Assembly (NCBI RefSeq): GCF_001423965.1 | Contig: NZ_LMPV01000001.1 | Coordinates: 199,908-263,907 of the forward strand | Reading direction: 5' to 3' | Length of the DNA stretch: 64,000 bases | Origin: Exiguobacterium sp. Leaf196 | GTDB lineage: Bacteria; Bacillota; Bacilli; Exiguobacteriales; Exiguobacteriaceae | In this document: positions 36,226-46,779 of the stretch, piece by piece | Layout: every line of letters begins with the position of its first letter | Numbering within the stretch: position 1 is the first letter of the stretch | Translations under genes and position numbers: made by a program | Notes under the pieces: generated by a model | Seen by the model: only the letters and a program-made list of their open reading frames with translations | The model's database searches: none | Told to the model about the DNA's origin: nothing

Positions 36226-37491
36226 TTACGCATAGCGTTCATCGGTTTCTTCGCCTTCTTTGAGGTTACCTTCTTCTGATTTCGAGACGATGACGGCACA
36301 TGCTGCGTCACCCGTGATATTGACGGCTGTACGCATCATATCCAGAAGACGATCGACACCGATGATCAAAGCGATCCCTTCTACGGGTAAATTGACCGAC
36401 TGAAGAACCATCGTTAGCATGACGAGACCGACACCCGGAACACCAGCTGTTCCGACCGATGCGAGAACAGCTGTCAGAACGACCGTCGCAAGTTGCCCAG
36501 GTGTTAAATCAACCGCATAGACTTGCGCAATGAAAACAGTCGCAACTCCTTGCATGATTGCCGTCCCATCCATGTTGATCGTCGCACCGAGTGGCTGAAC
36601 GAAACTAGAGACGGAGCGTGGAACCTTCAGCTCTTTTTGAGCCGTTTGCATAGCGACAGGAAGTGTTGCGTTCGACGAAGACGTCGAGAAAGCAAACAAC
36701 ATGACAGGTGCGAATTTTCTAAAGAAGAAGAACGGATTCATTTTCCCAAGAAGTGAGACAGTCGAGCCATATGTCAATACAGAATGAACGATCAAAGATA
36801 AAATGACGACACCCATATAAAGTCCCATCGCTTTTAAGGAATCAAAGCCTTGTGAACCGACTGCCGATGCAATCAAAGCGAACGCACCGAGCGGGGCCAT
36901 CTTCATGACGAGCGTGATCAAGTACGTCATCAATTCGTTCCCTTGTTCGACGAATGTCCGTAACGTCGAAACTTTTTTACCAAGGAACGTGATTCCAAAA
37001 CCGACGAACACACTGAAAACGATGATTTGTAGCATGTTGCCTTCCGCCATCGACGTGATCGGGTTCGTCGGGAACATACCGACGATTGTATTGATCAAGC
37101 TCGTATCTGGTAGATTTCCGTTATCGTATTCAAGACCTTGCGTCTCGAAGTTACCGAACGTACCCGGTTTAATCAATAATGACAAACCGAGAGCGATGAC
37201 GATCGCGACAGCCGTCGTCGTCATGAAGTAAGTGATCGCTTTTCCGCCAACACGACCCAATTCTTTTGGATTACCGAGTCCCATGACGCCGAGGGTGATC
37301 GAGAAGAAGACGATCGGTACGACGAGCATCTTGATCAGGTTCAAGAATATCGTCCCGATCGGTTGTAGAGCATATTTATTCAATCCCTCATAAATCGACT
37401 TATCGGGCAATGCAGCGAGGACGATTCCGAGAATCAATCCGAGGATAAGTCCGAAAATGATACGTTTTGCTTCTTTCATACGTGATGTCAC
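36226..37491 (-). CDS. Dicarboxylate/amino acid:cation symporter (DAACS)
   Basis: A 421-residue Na+/H+-coupled symporter of the GltP/DctA family. Visible signatures are the serine-rich re-entrant loop FAFSTSSSNATLPVAMQTA, PLGATINMDGTAIMQGVATVFIAQ, and SVGTAGVPGVGLVMLTMVL, followed by VDRLLDMMRTAVNITGDAACAVIVSK. This family takes up glutamate, aspartate or C4-dicarboxylates; the exact substrate is not decidable by eye. AAAGGAGTG precedes the ATG. It is transcribed alone toward pulA and has a perfect cre box 73 bases upstream, so carbon catabolite control is expected. Confidence 0.92.
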   Translation of the reverse strand: MTSRMKEAKRIIFGLILGLILGIVLAALPDKSIYEGLNKYALQPIGTIFLNLIKMLVVPIVFFSITLGVMGLGNPKELGRVGGKAITYFMTTTAVAIVIALGLSLLIKPGTFGNFETQGLEYDNGNLPDTSLINTIVGMFPTNPITSMAEGNMLQIIVFSVFVGFGITFLGKKVSTLRTFVEQGNELMTYLITLVMKMAPLGAFALIASAVGSQGFDSLKAMGLYMGVVILSLIVHSVLTYGSTVSLLGKMNPFFFFRKFAPVMLFAFSTSSSNATLPVAMQTAQKELKVPRSVSSFVQPLGATINMDGTAIMQGVATVFIAQVYAVDLTPGQLATVVLTAVLASVGTAGVPGVGLVMLTMVLQSVNLPVEGIALIIGVDRLLDMMRTAVNITGDAACAVIVSKSEEGNLKEGEETDERYA

Positions 37492-37563
37492 ACTCCTTTG
37501 TTTGATAATTGCCTATATTTTGACACATCATCACCCTTTTTGACAAAACATTTTAAAAAATGA

Positions 37564-37577
37564 TGATAACGCTTACA
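37564..37577 (-). promoter_or_regulatory. CcpA cre box upstream of the symporter gene
   Basis: On the minus strand TGTAAGCGTTATCA fits TGWAANCGNTNWCA at every defined position, 73 bases before the symporter start codon. Confidence 0.75.
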
Positions 37578-37702
37578 AAAAAGTTTCTGAATTTTGATGC
37601 AGGAATGATCAGATTTTGTTGTCAAACGGATGCAAGCATGAGAGGATAGAAAAGAACAAAAAGGAACAGCGTAGGGTACAGAAAAGTCGCTTGAATCAAC
37701 TG

Positions 37703-37731
37703 TTGACCAAATTGTATATTCCTACTATAAT
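37703..37731 (+). promoter_or_regulatory. SigA promoter of rpsU-yqeY
   Basis: TTGACC, a 17-base spacer, then a perfect TATAAT, 61 bases before the rpsU start. The rest of the interval 37492-37791 holds the cre box and no gene. Confidence 0.88.
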
Positions 37732-37791
37732 GTTGTATGACGTGTCTGACACGTTTCCTTTAGTCGGTAATATCGGAGGGAGGGAAAACTA

Positions 37792-37965
37792 GTGGAAACT
37801 CGTGTACGTAAAAATGAATCACTTGAAGACGCACTTCGTCGCTTCAAACGTGGTGTTTCAAAAGATGGTACGCTTGCAGAAGTTCGTAAACGTAAACACT
37901 ACGAAAAGCCAAGTGTAAAACGTAAGCTTAAATCGGAGGCTGCGCGTAAGCGTAAGAAGTTCTAA
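37792..37965 (+). CDS. rpsU: 30S ribosomal protein S21
   Basis: S21 is a small basic protein of the 30S platform needed for mRNA binding and initiation. The open frame encodes 57 residues: [20 protein letters not shown], then [20 protein letters not shown] and a basic tail ending RKRKKF, matching bacterial S21 in full. The start is GTG after GGAGGGAGGG. The CDS is short but unmistakable, and is driven by a strong promoter. It is followed by yqeY 21 bases later, as in Bacillus. Confidence 0.97.
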   Translation: METRVRKNESLEDALRRFKRGVSKDGTLAEVRKRKHYEKPSVKRKLKSEAARKRKKF

Positions 37966-37986
37966 CGTTAGAGAGGGTGTATCCTC

Positions 37987-38433
37987 ATGAGTCTTCAGGA
38001 GCGTTTGACAGCGGATATGAAAGATGCCATGCGTCTTCGTGAAAAAGATCGTCTTACGACGATTCGCATGGTGAAATCATCGCTGCAAAATGAAACGATC
38101 AAACTCGGTAAGCAAGAATTGACAGACGAGGAAGAATTAACGATTCTTTCACGTGAAATGAAGCAGCGCAACGACTCCCTCCGAGAATTCGAAAGCGCTG
38201 GTCGTCACGATCTCGTCGAGAAAATTCAAGCAGAGATTGTCGTGCTCGAAGCTTATATGCCAAAACAGCTTTCCGAGGAAGAAGTACAGGAAATCGTCGA
38301 CGCAGCTATTGCGCAGACGGGTGCCTCTGCTCCTTCGGATATGGGGAAAGTAATGGGTGTCGTCATGCCGCAGCTTAAGGGCAAGGCAGACGGTGCCTTA
38401 ATTAATCGACTCGTCAAACAACGTCTCGCTTAA
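37987..38433 (+). CDS. yqeY: YqeY/GatB-tail family protein
   Basis: A 148-residue YqeY protein, related to the C-terminal tRNA-binding tail of the amidotransferase subunit GatB. Typical are [23 protein letters not shown], the ending with [29 protein letters not shown], and [13 protein letters not shown] in between. The role of the free-standing protein is not settled; tRNA binding is suspected. It is co-transcribed with rpsU in Bacillales, and the spacing here (21 bases, no terminator between) agrees. Confidence 0.95.
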   Translation: MSLQERLTADMKDAMRLREKDRLTTIRMVKSSLQNETIKLGKQELTDEEELTILSREMKQRNDSLREFESAGRHDLVEKIQAEIVVLEAYMPKQLSEEEVQEIVDAAIAQTGASAPSDMGKVMGVVMPQLKGKADGALINRLVKQRLA

Positions 38434-38440
38434 TACATGG

Positions 38441-38468
38441 AAAGGTGTCCCGAGGGACACCTTTTTTT
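38441..38468 (+). terminator. Terminator after yqeY
   Basis: AAAGGTGTCCC pairs with GGGACACCTTT, followed by a T run. Confidence 0.93.
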
Positions 38469-38614
38469 GTCGTTCCTGTCACGTTTTAAAGTTTCTTGAT
38501 GAATTCAGAATAGTCATGAAACCTTTTTGTTTTGAAAGCGTATATAATTGTAGTAACGAATCAAAGTGCAAAAGAAGTAGCTTCTGACACGAATGAAAAG
38601 GGGTGAACGTACGC

Positions 38615-39124
38615 ATGACGTTTAGCTTAGGGATGATTTTGACGGTCTTCATGATCGGGGTACTCATGTTACTGGTTGAAATATTCGTCACAGGGTTTGG
38701 AATCTTTGGCGTCCTTGGGATCGGTGCTGTCCTTGCTAGCTTGATTATGGCAGGTGCGACCGTCGGACAAGTCGGTTTAGCCGTTGGGCTTGCAGTTTTT
38801 CTGTCACTTGCGGCCGGGTTCTGGGCGTATCGCAGAATAAAATCAAATCAGTCATTGCTTTGGAGAGGTTTGATTTTGACGGATTCTACATCGTCTGAAA
38901 AGGGCTACCTTTCTCATCAAGACAAAGTACAACTGTTAGGACAAGAAGGAGTCAGTCTGACACCATTACGTCCGTCAGGAACGATTGAAATCGATGGGAA
39001 CCGAATCGATGCCGTTACAGAAGGAACCTTCATTCAAGCGGGGGAAACGATCGTTGTAAAAGAAGTGACGCACGGACGCGTCATTGTTAGAGTCCAACAT
39101 ACGAAGGAGGAGTCCCACACATGA
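38615..39124 (+). CDS. NfeD-family membrane protein
   Basis: A 169-residue short NfeD protein: three to four hydrophobic helices (about 3-80, with [31 protein letters not shown], the NfeD signature) and a C-terminal OB-fold ([29 protein letters not shown]). NfeD proteins pair with SPFH/flotillin proteins at the membrane; here the next gene, overlapping by 4 bases, is floA. The ATG at 38615 is preferred over a GTG at 38603 that lies in the ribosome site AAAAGGGG. It occupies the position of Bacillus yqeZ but lacks that protein's N-terminal protease domain. Confidence 0.88.
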   Translation: MTFSLGMILTVFMIGVLMLLVEIFVTGFGIFGVLGIGAVLASLIMAGATVGQVGLAVGLAVFLSLAAGFWAYRRIKSNQSLLWRGLILTDSTSSEKGYLSHQDKVQLLGQEGVSLTPLRPSGTIEIDGNRIDAVTEGTFIQAGETIVVKEVTHGRVIVRVQHTKEESHT

Positions 39125-40104
39125 CACCTGAATTATTGACCGTATTACTCATATCTGGAGGAATCTTAATTTTCCTCGCTATTTTCTTCACGCTCGTCCC
39201 GATTCCACTCTGGATTAGCTCGCTCGCAGCAGGCGTACGCGTATCAATCTTTACATTAGTCGGGATGCGTCTTCGTCGAGTAACACCATCAAAAATCGTC
39301 AATCCGTTGATCAAGGCAGTTAAAGCGGGATTGAACTTGAATACGAACCAACTGGAAAGTCATTTCCTTGCAGGGGGTAACGTTGACCGTGTCGTCAATG
39401 CCTTGATTGCAGCACACCGGGCGAATATCGAGCTGAGCTTCGAACGCGCAGCGGCGATTGATCTTGCTGGTCGTAATGTTTTAGAAGCTGTTCAAATGTC
39501 GGTTAACCCAAAAGTCATCGAAACACCGTTCATCGCCGGTGTCGCGATGAATGGGATTGAAGTGAAAGCGAAAGCCCGGATCACGGTACGTGCGAATATT
39601 GATCGTCTCGTCGGTGGTGCTGGGGAAGAAACAGTTATCGCGCGTGTTGGTGAGGGCGTCATCTCAACCATCGGATCATGTAATGACCAAAAAGAAGTAC
39701 TTGAGAATCCAGAAATGATCTCACGGACAGTCCTTGCAAAAGGACTCGATTCAGGAACGGCGTTTGAAATTCTCTCGATCGATATCGCGGACATTGATAT
39801 TGGTAAGAACATCGGTGCGGTCCTTCAAACGGATCAAGCGGAAGCAGATAAGAACATTGCGCAAGCGAAGGCGGAAGAGCGTCGCGCAATGGCGATCGCA
39901 AGCGAACAAGAGATGAAATCACGTGTTGAAGAGATGCGAGCGAAGGTTGTCGCTGCTGAAGCGGAAGTACCACTTGCTATCGCAGAAGCGATGCGTGACG
40001 GAAATTTTGGCGTCATGGATTATGCGAACTACTTGAACGTGACAGCCGATACGAAAATGCGTCAAGCAATCGGTGGACAATCATCACCACATGACTCACA
40101 GTAA
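39121..40104 (+). CDS. floA: Flotillin-like protein FloA
   Basis: FloA organises ordered membrane microdomains. The 327-residue protein has an N-terminal membrane-inserted segment (about 7-30), an SPFH-type domain (about 35-220, with [33 protein letters not shown]) and a C-terminal Ala/Glu-rich helix ([43 protein letters not shown]) for oligomerisation. It matches Bacillus YqfA throughout and lacks a conventional PHB extension. It overlaps the nfeD gene by 4 bases. Confidence 0.95.
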   Translation: MTPELLTVLLISGGILIFLAIFFTLVPIPLWISSLAAGVRVSIFTLVGMRLRRVTPSKIVNPLIKAVKAGLNLNTNQLESHFLAGGNVDRVVNALIAAHRANIELSFERAAAIDLAGRNVLEAVQMSVNPKVIETPFIAGVAMNGIEVKAKARITVRANIDRLVGGAGEETVIARVGEGVISTIGSCNDQKEVLENPEMISRTVLAKGLDSGTAFEILSIDIADIDIGKNIGAVLQTDQAEADKNIAQAKAEERRAMAIASEQEMKSRVEEMRAKVVAAEAEVPLAIAEAMRDGNFGVMDYANYLNVTADTKMRQAIGGQSSPHDSQ

Positions 40105-40117
40105 AGGGTGAGACGGT

Positions 40118-40588
40118 ATGGATATCATATGGGTCGGATTGATGATCGCATTCGGTGTCATCTCCGTCATCTCAAAAGCAGCAGATAAAAAACCGAAGCA
40201 GACGAACCGGACACCTTCAAAAGAGTTCGGGGAGTATGTGAAGCAAATGGTCGAACAGGTGGATACGGTTCGACAAGAGACGACACCTCCACCTGTCGTT
40301 CGTAAAAAAGCACCTGCGAAGAAACAACCTGGGGTAACCCAAACGAAAGCACGACCAGTTCATGAACGAACGGAATTGCAACAACGTTTGGACCAACGTC
40401 AGAAACAACATTCGAAAAAAGGGGTGCCTTCTTCGAGTATTGGTGAAATCAAAGACAGCGTCGCAGACGGTGCTATTGGAACATCGAGTCGTTCGGCATC
40501 AGCAACGACGCTTTCGCAAGACGAAATGCGACGTGCGATCGTCTGGAGTGAGGTTCTCGGAGCGCCTGTCTCTAAACGAAAACGATGA
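40118..40588 (+). CDS. Unknown membrane-anchored protein next to floA
   Basis: A 156-residue protein with one N-terminal membrane helix (about 4-20, IIWVGLMIAFGVISVIS), then a long polar, Lys/Gln/Thr-rich, probably disordered cytoplasmic part, and a short ordered end (LSQDEMRRAIVWSEVLGAPVSKRKR). The function is not recognised. It sits 13 bases after floA, so it is likely co-transcribed and may be a FloA/NfeD-associated factor. In Bacillus this place holds yqfB and the sporulation genes yqfC and yqfD, which it does not resemble. The terminal WSEVLGAP...RRK pattern resembles short tails found in other Bacillales membrane proteins. Confidence 0.75.
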   Translation: MDIIWVGLMIAFGVISVISKAADKKPKQTNRTPSKEFGEYVKQMVEQVDTVRQETTPPPVVRKKAPAKKQPGVTQTKARPVHERTELQQRLDQRQKQHSKKGVPSSSIGEIKDSVADGAIGTSSRSASATTLSQDEMRRAIVWSEVLGAPVSKRKR

Positions 40589-40600
40589 TGGTTGGACAGG

Positions 40601-40639
40601 AAGTCGATCCTACGAAACGTGTAGGATCGACTCTTTTTG
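40601..40639 (+). terminator. Terminator before phoH
   Basis: AGTCGATCCTAC pairs with GTAGGATCGACT (loop GAAACGT) and is followed by CTTTTTG. Confidence 0.92.
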
Positions 40640-40759
40640 TTTTCCAAAAGGTGGAAACGGGTTTTTCTTTCCATCTTTTCGGTGGAAGTGCTAAAGTGGA
40701 AGAGATTAGATATGAAGCGATGACAACTTGTTATCCATGACTAGGAGGCCATTCACAAC

Positions 40760-41722
40760 GTGATATTCAACGAAAGAATCCCATTTGCATTTTCGAATTC
40801 AGAACAGATTCAAGCATTCGTCGGTCCGAATGACGCAGTCTTACGTACGATGGAAGCGGAACTTGAAGTCCAGCTTACACATCGAGGAGATGAGCTGTTG
40901 GCACAATCCGAACAGGAACAGTCTGTGATCTTGGCAGGACAAGTCGTTGGTGTCCTGAAGCAACTCGTCAATCGTGGAGCTGTTTTGACGGAGCGTGACG
41001 CAACGAGCGCCATTCAACTCGCACGTCAAGATCGGGTGGATGAACTACTGGAACTTTACGATACGATCATCCATACGAATCATAAAGGAAAACCACTTCG
41101 TGCGAAAACGCTCGGTCAAGCACGTTACGTCCGCGGAATTGATCGCTGTGATTTGACATTTGGTATTGGACCAGCGGGGACCGGAAAAACATATCTCGCA
41201 GTCGTGATGGCTGCAAAAGCACTGAAGGAAGGACATGTCAAACGACTCGTCCTGACGCGTCCAGCAGTAGAAGCAGGAGAGAATCTTGGATTTCTTCCTG
41301 GTGATCTTAAAGAAAAAGTTGATCCATATCTACGTCCTCTATACGATGCGTTACACGACGTCCTTGGTGTCGAACATACGGCTCGACTACTTGAGCGTGG
41401 TGTCATCGAAATTGCGCCACTCGCTTATATGCGTGGGCGGACACTTGAACATGCCTTTGTCATTCTAGATGAAGCGCAAAACACGACACGTGAACAAATG
41501 AAGATGTTCCTGACACGTCTTGGTTTTCATTCGAAGATGATCGTCACAGGCGATTTGACACAAGTTGATCTTCCGCGCGGAAAAACGTCTGGTCTACAAG
41601 AAGCATTGCATCTGCTCGGAAATGTCAAAGGCATTCATTTCGAACACTTCGGCTCAGCTGATGTCGTGCGTCACCCACTTGTCCGGAAAATCGTTGATGC
41701 TTACAGTCAGGAATTGACATAA
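40760..41722 (+). CDS. phoH: PhoH-family ATPase
   Basis: A 320-residue PhoH-like P-loop ATPase, related to the helicase-like RNA-processing factors found beside YbeY. Walker A is GPAGTGKTYLAVVMAAKAL (near residues 137-155), Walker B is VILDEAQNTT, and the DRCDLTFGIGPAGTGKT lead-in and SKMIVTGDLTQVDLP are typical. The start is GTG with TAGGAGG upstream. It is followed by pgpH and ybeY, the usual Bacillales order; a role in rRNA or RNA maturation with YbeY is inferred from the family, not shown. Confidence 0.95.
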   Translation: MIFNERIPFAFSNSEQIQAFVGPNDAVLRTMEAELEVQLTHRGDELLAQSEQEQSVILAGQVVGVLKQLVNRGAVLTERDATSAIQLARQDRVDELLELYDTIIHTNHKGKPLRAKTLGQARYVRGIDRCDLTFGIGPAGTGKTYLAVVMAAKALKEGHVKRLVLTRPAVEAGENLGFLPGDLKEKVDPYLRPLYDALHDVLGVEHTARLLERGVIEIAPLAYMRGRTLEHAFVILDEAQNTTREQMKMFLTRLGFHSKMIVTGDLTQVDLPRGKTSGLQEALHLLGNVKGIHFEHFGSADVVRHPLVRKIVDAYSQELT

Positions 41723-41758
41723 GCCGTTACGTGAATAATGGAAAAAGGGGGAGATGAT

Positions 41759-43816
41759 ATGCGCAAGGTTAGGGTCTGGGTTGGACTTTTGACAGTAGTG
41801 TTCTATCTCGTCGTATCGACGATGATGTATGTCAGTGTCCGACCAGAAGCCTTGTCCGCAGAACCATTCTCAATTGCAGAAGAAGACATCCGGTCGCCAT
41901 TGACGATGGAGGATCGGGTCGCGACGAGTCAAATCAAGGAAAATGCGATTGCTGCAATCGAGAGTCAGTATACGATCAAACAAGAGTATGCAGCACAGCA
42001 AATTGATAAAGTCGAACAACTTTTTGCTAGTTTATCCGGCATTAAAAAAGCAGACGAGATCAGTAAAATCAAACAGCGTTTGCGTGGGACAGAAGCGGCA
42101 ACTCTTTTAAAGGACGACGAACTACGTTTACTTGTAGCTTCAACGACAGCGCTTCGAGACACGACACGGGATGTCGTCATTACAGCAATCGAAGAAGCGA
42201 TGCGTCAGCGCATCTCGTCTGATGGCGGCGAAGTGGCTGAAGCACGTGAAAATGCCCGAACTGATATCGAACGTTCACCGCTTTCTTTCTCGCTAAAGGC
42301 GATTGCCAAAGCGTTGACCGATCAACTGATCGTGACGAACTACGTCTATGATCCGGAAAAGACGGAACAGCTTCGTAAACAAACAAGTGATAAAGTGGAG
42401 CCGGTCATCATCTCGGAAGGGGAAGTGATCGTGAAGCGAGGCGAAGTGATTTCGCAAGATGCTTACCGCCAGCTACAACTCGTCGGCTTGATTTCTGACC
42501 GTCAGTCGTTGAAACCGTTACTTGGAGCGATGCTTGTCAGTGCATTGATGACTGCTTTCCTATTCGGCTTCATTCATCGCTCGAAACTACGGTATGCACA
42601 GATGGGGCGGATCCGGTTGTTTGGGCTTGTCTACCTCGTCGTCAGCTTACAATTGCTTGTCATGTATGGCATGGCGTTTTTAGCAAACGATATCAATCCT
42701 GCACTTTACTTACTCACACCGACCGCTTTTGTTGCGCTTGTTCTGCGCAATTTATTAAACGAACGGATTGCATTGTCAAGTTCACTCTTCACGGCACTTG
42801 CCGGAACATTCTTCTATAGTACGAATCAAAACTTCAGCTTCAATATCGCGATCTATTTGTTAGTCGGTGGTTTAGTCGCAACGTTTTTCCTACAGTCTAG
42901 TTTGTCACGTCGTCGTATTTTCATGAGCAGTATTTCGATTGCCGGAGCAAACATCGCGATTTTCTTTGCATTCGTTCTATTACGTAGTGGCACATTCGAA
43001 TTACGTGAAACATTGACTTTAGTCGGTTTTGCGATTGCTAGTGGGATCTTGAGTGCCATTCTTGCGATTGGGTTATTGCCGTTCCTCGAAATGACATTTG
43101 GTATCTTAGCACCGACGCGTCTGCTCGAACTGTTGAACCCGACGCATCCCTTGTTGAAGAAACTCTTGGTCGAAGCGCCAGGAACGTATCATCATAGCAT
43201 GATGGTCGCGAACCTAGCAGAAACAGCCTGTGAAGCAATCGGTGCAGATGGGTTGCTTGCGCGAGTCGGTGCCTACTATCATGATTTAGGAAAAACACGA
43301 CGACCACTTTATTTCATTGAAAACCAGCATGGACGCAATCCGCATGATCGATTGACGCCGGAAGAGTCGGCACGTGTCATCTTGGCACATACAGAGGATG
43401 GTGTTGAATTGCTCGAAAAAGCAAAACTCCCGGCAGCGATCATCGATATTTGTCGCCAGCATCATGGAACATCGTTGCTCCGATATTTTTATGTCAAGGC
43501 AGCAGAACAAGGTGAAGTCGATGAGGATACGTTCCGTTATACAGGACCTAAACCACAAACGCGTGAAGCGGCGGTCATCATGATCGTCGACTCGATTGAA
43601 GCGGCTGTTCGTTCAATGAAAGCTCCTTCGGAAGAAGGAATTCGGGACCTAGTCGCGAAAATCATTCGTGAAAAGATGATGGACGACCAATTTGCGGAAT
43701 GTGACATCACGACACGCGAGATTTATCGCGTTGGTGAAAGTGCATGTCATACCTTATCCGGTTTGTTCCATGAACGAATCGAGTATCCAGAATTAAAGAA
43801 AGAGGCAACGAAATGA
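41759..43816 (+). CDS. pgpH: Cyclic-di-AMP phosphodiesterase PgpH (7TM-HD)
   Basis: PgpH hydrolyses the second messenger c-di-AMP. The 685-residue protein has an N-terminal membrane helix, a large extracellular 7TMR-HDED domain (about 40-260), seven membrane helices (about 265-470) and a cytoplasmic HD domain with the metal-binding histidines and aspartates in HHSMMVANLAETACEAIG and YYHDLGKTRRP, then HTEDGVELLEKAKLP. The ATG at 41759 has GGGGGAG 7 bases away; an in-frame ATG at 41738 precedes that site. It overlaps ybeY by 4 bases. Confidence 0.95.
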   Translation: MRKVRVWVGLLTVVFYLVVSTMMYVSVRPEALSAEPFSIAEEDIRSPLTMEDRVATSQIKENAIAAIESQYTIKQEYAAQQIDKVEQLFASLSGIKKADEISKIKQRLRGTEAATLLKDDELRLLVASTTALRDTTRDVVITAIEEAMRQRISSDGGEVAEARENARTDIERSPLSFSLKAIAKALTDQLIVTNYVYDPEKTEQLRKQTSDKVEPVIISEGEVIVKRGEVISQDAYRQLQLVGLISDRQSLKPLLGAMLVSALMTAFLFGFIHRSKLRYAQMGRIRLFGLVYLVVSLQLLVMYGMAFLANDINPALYLLTPTAFVALVLRNLLNERIALSSSLFTALAGTFFYSTNQNFSFNIAIYLLVGGLVATFFLQSSLSRRRIFMSSISIAGANIAIFFAFVLLRSGTFELRETLTLVGFAIASGILSAILAIGLLPFLEMTFGILAPTRLLELLNPTHPLLKKLLVEAPGTYHHSMMVANLAETACEAIGADGLLARVGAYYHDLGKTRRPLYFIENQHGRNPHDRLTPEESARVILAHTEDGVELLEKAKLPAAIIDICRQHHGTSLLRYFYVKAAEQGEVDEDTFRYTGPKPQTREAAVIMIVDSIEAAVRSMKAPSEEGIRDLVAKIIREKMMDDQFAECDITTREIYRVGESACHTLSGLFHERIEYPELKKEATK

Positions 43817-44289
43817 ACATTTATATGACAGACGAAAATAATCGTCTAACGGAAGAGCAACGACAGCTTGTCGAATCGATTTTGATTTACACGGCGGAAC
43901 AAGAAGAAGTCGATCCGAACAGTGAGTTGTCCGTGACTTTCGTCTCAAACGATGAAATTCAAGAGATTAATCGTGAATGGCGTGGGAAAGATCAGGCGAC
44001 AGACGTCATTTCCTTCGCGATGGAAGAACTCGGAGAAGATGAAATCGATTTTGGATTATTGGAAGATGAACCAGTCGTCCTCGGTGATTTGATCATTTCC
44101 GTGGAACGATGTCGCGAACAGGCGGCTGAATATGGCAATCATTTCGAGCGTGAACTCGGTTTTCTCGCCGTCCATGGTTTCCTCCACTTACTCGGATATG
44201 ATCACATTGAAAAGGCAGATGAGGAAATCATGACGAAGCGACAGGAGGAAATCCTGCATCACTTCGAGTTATTCCGGGGCACATTGTGA
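43813..44289 (+). CDS. ybeY: Endoribonuclease YbeY
   Basis: YbeY matures the 3' end of 16S rRNA and takes part in ribosome quality control. The 158-residue protein carries the zinc motif HGFLHLLGYDH (three histidines in an HxxxHxxxxxH pattern) and the upstream motif INREWRGKDQATDVISFAME. It overlaps pgpH by 4 bases and dgkA by 4 bases, so all three are translated in sequence. Length and motifs are complete. Confidence 0.96.
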   Translation: MNIYMTDENNRLTEEQRQLVESILIYTAEQEEVDPNSELSVTFVSNDEIQEINREWRGKDQATDVISFAMEELGEDEIDFGLLEDEPVVLGDLIISVERCREQAAEYGNHFERELGFLAVHGFLHLLGYDHIEKADEEIMTKRQEEILHHFELFRGTL

Positions 44290-44636
44290 AAAGCTGGTGG
44301 CAACCATTTCGACATGCGATGCATGGGTTGCGCCAATCGATTCGAGAAGAACGGCATATGAAAGTTCATGTCATCATTGGCGGCATCGTATTACTTGTCG
44401 CCTTTTTATTACCGTTGACATCTGTCGAGCGAGCGATTCTTTTTCTGACGGTCGGGATCGTCATAAGTGCCGAGATGTTCAATACAGCGTTTGAGCGCGT
44501 CGTGGATCTCGTGACACAGGAGTGGCATCCACTGGCAAAAGCAGTCAAAGATATCGCGAGTGGTGCTGTTTTAGTGTTGGCGCTTACATCTGTTGCGATT
44601 GCGCTATGCATCTTCATCCCATATTTGGTACAATAA
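44286..44636 (+). CDS. dgkA: Undecaprenol/diacylglycerol kinase
   Basis: A 116-residue, three-helix membrane kinase of the DgkA family. In Gram-positives this enzyme phosphorylates undecaprenol, restoring the lipid carrier used for peptidoglycan and wall polymer synthesis, so it supports the glycopolymer cluster indirectly. Visible are the N-terminal REERHMKVH motif, the core SAEMFNTAFERVVDLV and AKAVKDIASGAVLV with the catalytic Glu and Asn residues. The GTG start overlaps ybeY by 4 bases. Confidence 0.93.
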   Translation: MKSWWQPFRHAMHGLRQSIREERHMKVHVIIGGIVLLVAFLLPLTSVERAILFLTVGIVISAEMFNTAFERVVDLVTQEWHPLAKAVKDIASGAVLVLALTSVAIALCIFIPYLVQ

Positions 44637-44669
44637 GAATCCGGCCTTTTTGGCCAATACCGTTCCTAA

Positions 44670-45984
<1,315 letters not shown>

Positions 45985-45987
45985 GCG

Positions 45988-46737
45988 ATGATCGATAAGG
46001 CGGAAGGGCTTGTATTACGAACGGTCGTATATGGTGAATCGAATAAGATCGTTACGCTACTGACACGTGAATTCGGCAAGCTCGCCGTCATGGCGCGAGG
46101 AGCGAAGAAGCCGGGTAGCCGTTTTAACGCGGCTAGTCAGCCTTTCGTCCGAGCTGTCTATATCTATCCACGTTCACGGGGTCTCGGTCAGTTAAAATCA
46201 GCAGACGTCATTACAAGTCATGCGCATATTCGGCAAGATGTCGTGTTGATGGCCTATGCGATGTATCTATTGGAGCTTGCGGATAAAGCGCTTGATGAAC
46301 GGGTGCCGCAACCGGCGCTGTACGATTTATTCGTCGAAGGACTAGAGGCGATGGATGAAGGACTAGATCCTGACGTCGTCTCTTTCATCATCGAATTGCG
46401 TCTGTTGCGTCATCTAGGCATTGCTCCACATTTGAATGGTTGTACGATTTGCGGAAGTGCTGAAGCGCCATTCGCTTTTTCGTTACACCACGGCGGTCTA
46501 CTCTGTCGCCGGCATCGCCATGAGGATGAACATGCTGTCTATATGTCAGAGGCAGTTGCGAAGATGCTCTATGTGTTTTCCGTCTATGATTTCTCACGGA
46601 TTGGTACCGTGACGGTAAAGCCAGAAACGAAGCGTCTATTGCGTCAAATCATGGATGCTTATATGGAACGCTACAGCGGGTTACGTCTGCGTTCAAAACG
46701 TGTCCTCGACCAGTTGATTGATTTCGGCAACGATTGA
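45988..46737 (+). CDS. recO: DNA repair protein RecO
   Basis: RecO loads RecA onto gapped DNA with RecF and RecR. The 249-residue protein has the N-terminal OB-fold (KAEGLVLRTVVYGESNKIVTLLT), the motif ARGAKKPGSRFNAASQPF, a helical middle and a zinc-binding site CTICGS...CRRH (cysteines near 151, 154 and 172). It begins 3 bases after era; the ribosome site must lie within era's end. The glyQ T-box leader follows. Confidence 0.95.
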   Translation: MIDKAEGLVLRTVVYGESNKIVTLLTREFGKLAVMARGAKKPGSRFNAASQPFVRAVYIYPRSRGLGQLKSADVITSHAHIRQDVVLMAYAMYLLELADKALDERVPQPALYDLFVEGLEAMDEGLDPDVVSFIIELRLLRHLGIAPHLNGCTICGSAEAPFAFSLHHGGLLCRRHRHEDEHAVYMSEAVAKMLYVFSVYDFSRIGTVTVKPETKRLLRQIMDAYMERYSGLRLRSKRVLDQLIDFGND

Positions 46738-46779
46738 CAGCAACAAGCGGGTTCGGTAGAATGAATGCGGAAGAAGTAA

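Noticed and set aside
44640-44660. GGCC-TTTTT-GGCC hairpin between dgkA and cdd
   Set aside because: Only a 4-bp stem with no T run behind it; too weak to call a terminator.
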